Source of the DNA: Gammaproteobacteria bacterium
GTDB taxonomy: Bacteria > Pseudomonadota > Gammaproteobacteria > Thiohalomonadales > Thiohalomonadaceae
DNA length: 64,000 nt
Assembly (NCBI GenBank): GCA_003252455.1
Contig: QKED01000096.1
Span: 62,001-126,000, forward strand
Direction: 5' to 3'
Part shown: positions 44,801 to 56,800 of the stretch, piece after piece
How the letters are laid out: each line of letters opens with the position of its first letter
How positions within the stretch are numbered: the stretch's first letter is position 1
Made by a program: the position numbers and the translations under genes
The notes under the pieces: generated by a model
Database searches by the model: none
The model's input: only the letters and a program-made list of their open reading frames with translations
Told to the model about the DNA's origin: nothing

Positions 44801-47800
44801 CGGTGACCTGAAGATCGTCAGCGAGGGTGGCAACATCCTCATCGCTGGCGATATCGAGGTGGGTGGTAACGGCAGCATCAGCCTGGATGCCATCGGCTCC
44901 ATCAGCGAGGCGAGCCCCAGCGCCGGTACCCTGCGTGCCAGCCAGGTGACCCTGGGCGGCAATGGCACCACGCAGAGTATCGGGGGGGGCGCCAACGGCG
45001 CCGTGCTCACCGAGACCAGCAGCCTCGACCTGACCAGCAGCAACGGCGGCATCCAGGTGAGCAACACCGGTGACGTCGACCTGGTGGCCCAGGCCCACGG
45101 TGGCGACATCGACGTCTACAGTAGCGGTAACATCAACGTCGCGCAGAACATCACCGGTACCGATGACATCACCCTCTCCAGCGGGGGGCTCTTCACCCTC
45201 TCTGCAGGCACCCTCGATACCACCGGCGCGGCCAACACCATCACCATCAATGCCGACGGCATGAACATCGGCTCCACCATCGGCGATGCCGCCGATACCG
45301 TGGTGCTCACCTCGGCCACCACCGGTAAGACCATCAAGCTCGGCACCAGTGGTGTGGATACCGGCACGGCGTTGGAGCTCTCCAACGCCGAACTGAACCA
45401 TATCAACGGTACGCTGATCATCGGCGATACCGCCACCAGTGGCGACATCGTCTTGGTCGGTGCGGTGAACCGTGCCGGGCTGCTCGACCTGCGCAGCGCC
45501 GGTACCATCACCGATGACGCCGCCGGTGTCCTCTCCAGTCCGGTGAGTGCACTGGTGGCCACCGCCGCCAAGGGCATCACCCTGGACAACGCCCACAATG
45601 TGGCCGATGTCACCCTGACCAACACCACCAGCGGCAACATCACCTACAACAGCAGCGTCGGCACCGGCAACACGGTGGATATGACCGCCACCAACAGCGG
45701 TCCCGGCAACATCACCCTGAGCGAGCAGACCGGCATCCTCGACCTCTCCGGCGCTACTGCCAATGGCGGCGATATCCGTGTCACCTCCGGCACCCTGAAC
45801 ATCAACGGCACGGTGATGAGCGGTGGCGGCGATGTGCAGTACGTGGCCGATGCCATCAGCTTCAACGCCGACACCTATGCCGGTACCGGCAACGTGGGCG
45901 TGACCACGCGCAGCCCCGGCAATGTCATCCGTTTGGGTGCGGCCGATGCCGACCCCAGCACCCTGGACCTGACCTCCGTCCAGCTCGCCACCCTGCACGG
46001 CGACACCCTGGTGGTGGGTGATGCCGCCCAGACCGGTGGCATCCTGGTGGTGGGTAATACCACGGCCGGCACCGACAACCTGAGCCTGGTCACCGGCGCC
46101 TCCATTCTGGGGCAGGGTGGTACGCTGATTACCGACGGCACCCTTGGCCTGCAGGCCGCGAGTGGCATCGGTTCACTGGCCAACCCCCTTTCTACCGCGG
46201 CAGGTGCACTCGATTTTGCCAACGGTAGCACCGGCGATGTGGTCATCGACAACAGCAAGGCCGGCACCACCACGGTGAGCGGTAGCAACGCGAACCCCAA
46301 CGGCAGCATCATCATCGAAGAGATGATCGGTAATATGGATATCGGCGCCGCCGGGATCACCGCTGCACCGGGTAGCTCGCGTGTGGTGCTCACCACCAGT
46401 GGCGTGAGCGCCGACATCACCGACTCCGGTGCCGGTGTGGTCGGGGCCGATGCGGTCTTCCTCGACGCCAGCGGTGGTATCGGTGCCAATGGCGCCCCGG
46501 TGATGACCGCCACAAGCTCGCTCAACACCATCAGCCGTGACGGTGCCACCTACCTGGATAACACCGGAAACGTCGCCATTACCGCGACCACCATCGGTGG
46601 CGGCCTGGACGTGAGCAACACCGGCACCCTGGAGACCAGTGGTGCGCTGAACGCCGCCGGTGACATCGACGTCACCTCCACCGGCAACATGACCATCGAC
46701 GAGAACGTCACCGCCCTGACCGATGTGAACCTCACCGTCAGCGGTGCAGGCGGTAAGCTGAGCCACACTGCGGGTGCCATCGACAGCACCAACAACACCG
46801 GTATTGTGCTCACTGCCGACAAGATGGCGCTGACCGGTGGCACCATCGGCAACAGCAGTGCCGATAGTGTCACCCTGCAGACCAACAATGTGGCCGACGA
46901 CATCATCCTCGGTGGTGCCGCAGCCAACAGTGGTGACAACACCGCCGGCGCGCTGGAGCTCTCCCAGGCCGAGGTCAACACCATCACCGGCGATCTGCAC
47001 CTGGGCAGCAACCTGATGACCGGCGGTATCACCGTCTCCGGTCCTGTGGTGCGTACCAATGCCGGTGACATCAACCTGATCACCTCCGCCACCGGCAACG
47101 CCATTGCCATCAACAACGACCTGGGTGTGCAGGGTGGCGACAGCCTCAACCTCATCGCCTACCAGGGCAGTGTGGTCGGTTCTGGCGACCTGAGCGGCGG
47201 CAACCTCAACGTCACCGCCGCCGATGGTATCAATCTCGATGGCGACAACCGCGTGGCCAATGTCGACCTGGCGCTGACCAACCCAGCCGGTGGCGACATC
47301 AACTATGTGAGCAACCTCGGTCTCGACCAGATGCTCACCGTCACCGCCGACAATGCCGCCGCCGGTGGCAGCATTAGCATCAACGAGAAGAGCGCCGACC
47401 TCACCACCCATGACATCACCAGCCAGGGTGGCCCGATCAGCGTCGGCACCCACGGTGTCGACGCGGTGCTGACGCAGGCTGGTACCCTCACCAGTACCGG
47501 CGGTGGACACACTGCCGGGGCCGGCATCGCCCTCTACGCCGATGACATGAATCTCAACGGTGGCACCATTAACGCCGGTACCACCGGTACGGTGAGCCTC
47601 ACCAGCGGCAACGCCAACCAGGCCATCGCGCTGGGCGTCGACGCCACGACCCCCGGTAGCGTCCTCGGGCTCACCAACGTGGAGCTGAACACCATCAGCG
47701 GCGCCTTGCTGGTGATTGGTGATGCGGCCCACACCGCCAGCATCGCCATCGAAGGCAATGTGGCCCCGGCGGTCGCCGACCTCACCCTGCTGAACGGCAG

Positions 47801-50800
47801 TGGCGATATCATCGTCGGTGCCAACGCCACCGCCTCCAGCGACCTGACTGTGACCACCAGCGGCGGCGCCATCGTCGGCGACGGCGGTACCCTCAGCGCC
47901 ACCCACGGCAACTTGTTGCTGCACGCCGCCGACGGTATCGGTGACGACGCCAGCGGTACCCCGGTGAACATCGGGACCGTCGGCGGTTACCTCGGTGCCA
48001 CCAACACCACCTCCGGCGACCTCTACCTGCACACCGCCTCCAGTGTCACGCTGGGCAACAAGACGGGCACCGTGGGTATCTACCAGCAGGTGGTGGATGG
48101 ACTGTTGCGTATCGACGCCAACGGCGACCTGAACATCGCCGGTGACCTGACCGTCGACGGTGCTGGCACCATCACCCTCGACAGTACCGGTAACATCAGC
48201 TCAATGCCCGGCATCGACCGCGCCAGCAGCGGTCAGATCACCGCCAGCACGCTGAACATCGGCATGGACTCCGACCCCACCGCCGTGGGCTCCAGCGCCG
48301 CCCCGCTGCTGACCAACGTGAGCAACCTCAACGCCCACAGCGCCAGTGGTCTGTTCATCGACAACGTGGGTGACCTGCGCGCGGCGCTGAGCGCCGACGC
48401 TGGCGATATCGTGCTGCGCAACGTCGGCACCTTCACCACCACGGGTGACATCACCGCCGATGGCCCGGTACTCACCTCCAAGGTGAACATCTCCAGCACC
48501 GGTGACATGAGCATCGGTCACGATGTGCTGGCCAACGCGGCAGTCAACCTGACCACCACCAGTGCGGGTAAGATCATCTCCCAGAGTGCCGGTCTCATCG
48601 ATGCCGACAGCATCATCCTGACCAGCGACAAGATCGACCTCCACGCCACCGCCCCGGGTGATGGTGTGGGCGCCGACGCCGCGACCCTGATCACCATCGT
48701 CAGCACCACCGCAGGTAATGCCATGGTGCTCGGGAGTGGGCAGGACAACACCCTGGAACTCTCCAACACCGAGCTCTCCACCATTACCGGTGACCTGACC
48801 CTCGGTTCGCTCACCTCCACCGGCACCATCACCACTGCAGGCAGTGTCGACCGCACCAGCACCGGTGACCTGAATCTGATCACCGCCGCCAGCGGCAACG
48901 CCGTGACCCTGGGGAATAATCTGACCCTGGCCAACGGTGACCTCACCATCAACGCCGCCAACGGTCGCGTCAGTGGTGACGGCGACCTGGCCGCCAACAG
49001 CCTGAGCGTGCGTGCCGCCAGCGGCATCGATCTGGGTGGCGACAATGCCATCGCCAGCGTGCTGCTCAACAACAGCACCAGTGGGGACATCAGCTACCAC
49101 AGCGACAACGTCACCGGCCTCACCCTGAGCGCCACCAATGCCGCCTCGGGTGGCAACGTGAGCGTGGAGGAGATGAGCGGCGACCTGACCATCAGCAGCG
49201 CCGGTATCTCTACCGTGGGTGGCGATGTGGAGCTGATCACCCACAAGGTGAAGGGTCTGCTGACCATCGACGGCGTGGTGGATACCACCCAGAACTTCAC
49301 CCTGGCCGAGGGAGGGGATATCACCCTCACCGCCGATGACATGGACATCAACGCCGCCCTGCGCAGCCGTGGCGCTACCACCGTTACCCTGGACACCGCC
49401 ACTGCCGCGCAGATCATCGACCTGGGTGCGGACAGCGTCACCCGCGAGAGCCTCGGTCTCACCGATGCCGAACTGAACCTGGTGAAGAGCTCCAGCGGCG
49501 AGCTGGTGATCGGCAGTAACACGCACACCGGACTCATCCGCATCAGTCAGGATGTGGCGCCCATGGGGGTGAAGGACCTGAGCCTGATCAATCAGGTGGG
49601 TGGTATTGCCCTCAACGCCGACCTCTCCGCCACCAATGACCTGAGCCTCATCGCCAATGGCGGTGGCAGCACCATCGGTGCCATCCAGGGGGCCGCTGGT
49701 ACCCTCAACGCCGGTGGGCAGCTGACCCTGAACGCCGCAAGTGGTATTGGCACCATCGGGGCCACCAGCTCCGCCGATGCCCCGATCCACCTGGGGAATG
49801 TGGGCAGCGTCTCGGCGGTCAACACCACCAGTGGTGACCTCTTCCTGCACACCCGCTCCATCACCCTGGGCGGTGCCACTTCCACCCTGAGTCAGGCCGA
49901 CAACGGCGTGCTGCGTGTGGACGCCGAGGGTGACATCACCCTGGCCGGTAACCTCAGCGTGGGCGGTACCAACGGTAAGATCAGCCTCGATGCCATCAAC
50001 GGTCTGATCGTCAACGACCCGGCCTCTACCGGTGTGCTCACTGCGGCCCACATCGACCTGGGCATGCAGGGCTCCACCCTTGCTATCGGTAGCGGTACCG
50101 GTGGCGCCATCCGCACCGCCTCCAGTGACCTCAATCTGGAGAGCCAGGCCGGCATGATCCGCGTGGCCAACACCGGCAACGCGCTGCTCAACGCCGAGGC
50201 CGTGGGTGGGCGTGTGGAGATTACCAACACCGGTACCCTGACCACTGACCAGGGGGGCGTCAGCTCCGACACCTCCACCGTCAGCCTCACCTCTACCGGT
50301 GCCATGACCATCAATCAGGATGTGACCGCCGAGTCCGGCATCACCCTGAGCGTCACGGGCGCTGGGCAGATGCTGACCCACTCCAGCGGCATCATCGACG
50401 CCAATAACGCACTCATCTCCCTGAGCGCGGGCAAGATGAACCTCTCGGGTGGCACCATCGGTACCGCCAGTGGCGACACCGTGCAGCTCTCCAGCAATGT
50501 GGCCGGTAGTGGCATCATCCTCGGCTCCACCAGCGACGGCCAGGCTGGCAATGTCGAGCTCTCCTCCGCCGAGCTCAACACCATCGCCAACGCCGCGCTG
50601 ATCATCGGCGGCGCCAGCACCACGGGGAACATCCAGGTGACCGGCCCGGTCGACGTGCAGGGCGCCAGCAGCCTGACCCTGGAGAACCACAACGCCGCGA
50701 TCATCATCGCCAATACCCTCAACAGTAAGGGCGACCTGAGCCTCATCGCCAACTCCGGTGGCAGCACCGTGGGCGCCATCAGCGGCACCTCCAGCGGCCT

Positions 50801-53800
50801 GCTGAGCACCGCCTCCGACCTGACGCTGAGCGCCGCGACCGGTATCGGCAACATCGCCTCCAGTGCCCCGGTGCGTATCGGCAACGTGGGTGGCAGCCTG
50901 GCCGCCGAGAACACCACCAGCGGGGACCTCTACCTGCTGAGCACCAAGAGCATCACCCTCGGTACCGCCACCACCTCGCTCGATGAGGCCGACAACGGCC
51001 ACCTGCGCGTGGATGTGCTCGGCAACATGCTCATCGGCGGCCCTCTGACCGTGGGCGGTGCCACCGGCACCATCACCCTGAACGCCACCGGCAGCCTGGC
51101 CAACGACAGCAATGGTGGTGGCGTGATCAGCGCCAACACCGTGCGTATCGGCACCAGCAATGCACCGAGCGATGTGGGTGGGGCCAACAGCCCGATCCTC
51201 ACCGCCGTCTCCGTGCTCAACCTCAACAGCGCCGGTGACCTCTACGTCGACAACACCGGCAACGCCACCCTGGCGCTCAACGCCGTGGGTCTGGCCGAGG
51301 TGAACAACGTCGGTAGTCTCTCCAGCTCGGGCACCATCCATGCCGGTGATACCCTGAGCCTCGACTCCACCGGGGTGATGACCATCAGCCACAACACCAT
51401 GGGCGAAGATGGTGTCGATCTCACCGTGAGCAGCGTCGAGACCCTGTTCATTCATAACGGCGGGACCATCAACGCCAACGACGCAGAGATCAACATCACT
51501 GCCGACAAGATGGCCCTCTCCGGCACGGCGATCGGTGACTCCGCTGGTGATACCGTGCAGCTGAGCGCCTATACCGCCAGCCACACCATCAGTCTGGGGG
51601 CCACCGCCGACACCACGGCCTCCACCTTGGAGCTCTCAGAGGCCGAGCTGCGTACCATCAGCAACGCCGCGCTGGTGATCGGTGGCGCCGACGCCACCGG
51701 CACCATCGTGCTGAAGAACAACGTGGTGCACAACGGCAACAGCGACATCACCCTGGAGAACCACGCCGGCGGCATCATCATCGGCGCCAACTTCTCCTCC
51801 TCGCAGGACCTGACCCTGATCGCCGACGGTGGCAGCATCACACGTCCGACCCTGGGTACCCTGAGTGCCGTGGGTGGCAACCTGGCGCTGATCGCCAGTA
51901 ACGGCATCGGCACTATTATTCAGGACAACGACCCGACCAACGACGACGCCATCCTGGTGGGTACGGTCGGCGGCATCCTCACCGCCAACAACAGCACCAG
52001 TGGTCACATCAACATCGAGACCACCGGTGCCATCACGCTGGGTGATGGTAGCAACGTCACCTTCAGTGGCGTGCCCGGTAACGAGCTGCGCGTGGTCTCC
52101 GGTGGCACCATGACCCTGGCCGGCGATCTCAACTCCGTCGGTGGTACCCTGACCCTGGAGGCCAATGGTGACATCCTTGAGCAGAGTGCCGGTGCCAGCA
52201 CCCTCACCGCCGCCACCATCAACTTCGGTACCGTGGGTACCCACACCATCGACAACATCGGTGGTGCCGATGCCCCGCTGCTGACCAGCGCCACGACGGC
52301 CCTCACCGCCCTGGCGGATGGCGACATCTATCTGGAAAACACCGGTAATCTGGGGGCCTTCCGCGCCGTCAGTACCGGTGGTCTGGTGGACATGCTCAAC
52401 ACCGGCGAGCTGAAGACCAGCGGGGTATTGAGTGCCCGCGACACCTTCACCATCACCACCCAGAGCGGTGTGGCGGGTGCCCTCTCCTCCGCCGCCCTGA
52501 CCGTGACCGGTAACCTCACCGGTACCAATGGCGTTTACCTCACCGCTGGCGACGGCGCCATGCTGAGCCACACCGGTGGCGTAATCGATGGTAACGACGC
52601 GGAGATCCACCTGGTCGCAGACCGCATGGAGCTGGCCGGCACCTCGATCGGCAACGCCGCGGGCGACAAGATCTTCATCGATACCAACAACCCGGCCATC
52701 AACATCGACCTGGGCAGCGGTATCAACACCAGTGCCAACACCCTGGAGCTGAAGGCTGCCGAGATCAACACCCTGATCGGTGACGTGACCATCGGTAGCA
52801 GCGATACCACCGGTGCCATCACAGTGAGCCAGGCGATCACTCGCAACACCGTGGGTGACCTGAATCTGATCAACCGTACCAACGGCATCACCTTCAACGC
52901 CGACCTCAAGGTCACCAACGGCGACCTGACCCTCACCGCCAACGGTGACGGTACCGCCACCACTGGTGCGATCACCGCCAACGCCTCCGGCGGGGTCACC
53001 CCAATGCTGCAGGCCAACAGCCTGACCGCTGTGGCCGCCACCGGCATCAGCCTCACCGGTAACAACCAGGTCGCCAGCGTCGACCTGAGCAATACCAAGG
53101 GCGGTAACATCAACTACGCCAGCAGCCGCAGCGCTGGCCTCAGCGTGCAGGGTGAGAACGGCGCCGTGGACGGTACCTTCACCGTCACCGAGAAGGCCGG
53201 CAACCTCACCGTCAGCGGTCGCGGCATCACCACGGCCGGTGGCGATATCACCCTGGGTACCACCCTGGCCGGTGGTCTGTTCCAGCTCGACGGTGTGGTG
53301 GACGCCACGCAGGCCGGTCTCTACGGCACGGCCGATGCGCAGATCTCCATCAAGGCCGATGACATGCGCCTGGGTCAGACCATCGACAGTGGTAGTGCCG
53401 GTCATGTGACCCTCTCCACCGCCACTGCCAGCCGGATCACCGAGGTGGGCGGCACCACCAGTAACACCGCCGGCACCCTCGGGCTGACCGACGCCGAGCT
53501 GGACTTGGTGCATACCGATACCCTGGAGATCGGCGACCTCCTCGGCCACAGCGGCGAGATCAAGGTGGTCTCCGCCGTACTGCCCAACAACGCCACCAAC
53601 CTGACCCTGAGCACCAGCGGTAAGATCAGCAATGCCACCGCCGGCAGCCTCAGCACCGTCGGTAACCTGCAGCTCAACGCCGGTACCGGTATCGGTGGTG
53701 ACATCGCCACCGCCAGCAACCCGCTGGTGATCGATACCGTCGGCGGCTATCTGGGCGCCACCAACACCACCTCAGGCAACATCTACCTGCGTGCGCTGAA

Positions 53801-56800
53801 CGATATCGTCCTCGGTGGTGAGAGCGTCAGCATCAACGAGAAGGTGGCCAACGGTACCATCAAGGTCGAGGGCTACGGTGACATCAGCCTCGGCGGCAAC
53901 CTGTTTGTCGACGCCGGCAACAGCGGCACCATCATCCTCGACGCCGACACCAATAACGACGGTACCGGCGGTGTCATCGAGGACATCAGCGGCGGCAGCG
54001 CCGTGGTCACCGCCGCCACCGTCAACCTGGGTAACTACGGCAAGGCCGGTGGCCCGACCACCACACGCATCGGTACCGCTACCGACGCCGTGCAGACCGA
54101 CGCCGCTATCCTGCGCAGCTCTACCACCGGCGACAGCTACCTTGAGAACAACGGTGACGTCACCTTCACCGCCCTCTCCGAGGGTGGCCACGTCAGCCTG
54201 ACCAATACCGGGATGATCACCACCGCCGTGGCGGTCGACGCCCTGCAGGTGACCCTCAAGGCCGACGACCTGAAGCTGACCAACGGCGCCCCGATCGGCC
54301 ACGACAGCACCGCCTCGGTGACCCTGAGCAGCCGTACCGGCACCGACACCCTGGTGCTCGGCGCCGGTAGCGACACCGCCGGTGACGCCATCGTCTCCCT
54401 GACCCAGAGCGAGATCGACAACGTCCTCGGTCACCTCACCGTGGGTGGCAGCGATAACAGTGGCAACATCCAGGTCAGCTCCAGCATCACCCGCGCCACC
54501 AGCGGCCTACACCTCTATACCACGGGTAGCGGCAGCGTCAGCGGCAACGGTGTCCTGAATGTGCCCGACCTGCAGGTGAGCGCCGGTAGCGGCATCAACC
54601 TCAGCGGTGACAACCTCACCGGCCGTGTGCACCTGGCCAACACCGGCAGCGGTAACATCAGCTACACCACGGCCCTGGCCGGTACCACCTACCTGAGCGG
54701 CAACAATCAGGCCGCCGGTGGCACCATCAGTGTCATCGACAAGTCCGGTCTGCTGCAGGTGGCCGACAACAGCCTCTACATCACCGGCGCCCTGGCGGGT
54801 CTGCGCACCAGCAACGGTAACGTGACCCTGACCACCGACCACATCAACGTGGCCCAGGCGGTCAATGTGGGCAGCGGTATCGTCACCGTCACCGCCTACA
54901 CGAACGGCAATGGCTTCGACCTCGGTTCCACCACCGACGCCAATGCCAGCGCCGTGGAGCTGAGCGCCGCCGAGGTGAGCAAGGTGACCGCCTCCGTGCT
55001 GCGTATCGGCGACATCACCACCAAGGTGAGCGGTGACATCCAGGTGACCAACGCCATCACCGCCGGTGGCGTGCTGGCCATGCACCTGACCACCACCGGC
55101 AACATCGCTGGTAGCGGCAGCCTGAACGTGAGTGGCCTGGCCCTCGAAGCGGCCGGTGTCGACCTGCAGGGCAACAATGACGTCACCACCATCGCCGGCA
55201 TCATCGGCGGGCCCTTCACCTTCAACGATGTGGACGACCTGAAGATCGGCACCGTCGACGGTGTGGTCGGTCTGAGTGTCGCCGGTAACGGCCTGCTCTC
55301 CACCGGTGGCGCCCTGACCCAGACCAGCAGTGGCGCCCTCAGCGTCACCGGTGACCTGGGCATCGTCTCCGCCGGCCCGGTGACCCTGGGCAGCAACGCC
55401 AACCACCTGGCGGGTGATGTGGCCGTGGCCGTCAGTGGTAGCGGTAATGGCCTCACCCTGGCCACCGACAGCACCGGCCTCACCGTCGGTACGGTCAACG
55501 ACGCCAGCGGTAGCCCCATCGTCGGCATGAGCACCGATAACGGTGCCGTGACCCTGAGCAGCGCCGGTACCCTCACCGTCGCCTCCGGGGTCGACGCAGG
55601 CAGTGCCAAGGTGACCTACACCGCCGATACCAGCGACCTGCAGGCCACCACCACCGCCGGCAGTGTGTTGGTTACCGCCAACGACTCGACCATGACCCTG
55701 ACCCTGGGGGGGAGCAGCAACCTCGGTGACTTCCTCAGCGCCGCCGAACTGGCCACGCTGCAGACTACTGACCTGGAGGTGGGGACCCTCGACGATGGCC
55801 CCATTCAGTTCAACGGTGCCGTGGACCTCTCTGCTGGCCCCATCACCGATCTGACCCTGAACAGCAAGGGGCCGGTGACGCAGACCGCGGGTAGCGCCGT
55901 CAGCGTCGACAACCTCACCATCAACACCCAAGGTGTCGGTGGCGGTGTCACCCTGAGTGACAGCGGTAACGATGTAGACACCCTGACCGCCAGCGTCGGC
56001 TATGCCGCCAACGGCAGTCAGGCGGTCGATGGCAGCAATAATCCGGTGGTCGCCGACCTGATCTTCAACGACAGCGACGAGCTCAACCTCGGCACCATCA
56101 AGGTGACCGGCGACATGCTCATCACCACCAACGGTGACCTCACCGGCCACGACACCATCGTGGTGCAGGGGGCGACCGTGGTCGGCACCGACGGTGCGCT
56201 GGACGGCGTCGGCACCGGCAACGGTGATGTGGTGCTGGACAACGCCAACAATGACTTCGTCGGCGGCTTCGGCGTAGAGATGGCCAACGACGTGACCGTG
56301 GTCGACAAGGACGCCCTGGAGCTCGGTCCGGTGATGGGTAAGTTCAACATGGAGGGTGACCTGAGCGTCACCGCCGGTGGGGCGATCACCGACAACGCCC
56401 AGCTCAACGTGGCCGGTAACGCCACCTTCGATGCGGGTTACGGCAACGAGGTGACCATCGACCCTGACTACTACGACGGCGATGGCAACGGCGTGGCCGA
56501 TGACCTGAACGGTGACTTCACCCTCACCGACGCCGATAAGCTGAAGGACAACATCGGTGGCACCATCAGTGTGGTGAGTGCCGGTGATGTGACCATTATC
56601 GACGCAGGCAACACCAGCGTCGGCGACATCAACAGCAACGGCGATGTCTCCATCGGTAGCGACGGCAACCTGGTCATGACCCCGGATGCGGTCATCGACA
56701 CCACCCTGGGCAATGGCGAGATCGACCTCTCCGCCAGTGGTGATATCGGCCTCGGCCAGCTCATCACCGACGGTAACGTCACCATCATCAGCGGCGGTAA

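Noticed and set aside
48201-51584. Very long minus-strand open frames opposite tpsA (also 41703-43988, 46173-48032, 51636-53549, 54507-57455)
   Set aside because: They mirror the Gly/Thr/Asp repeat composition of tpsA, have no ribosome-binding sites or recognisable domains, and are expected antisense frames of a high-GC repetitive gene.
44440-55820. Regular repeats resembling a repeat array
   Set aside because: They are protein-coding modules of 200-370 residues inside one open frame, not short identical repeats with spacers; no CRISPR array or cas gene is present.
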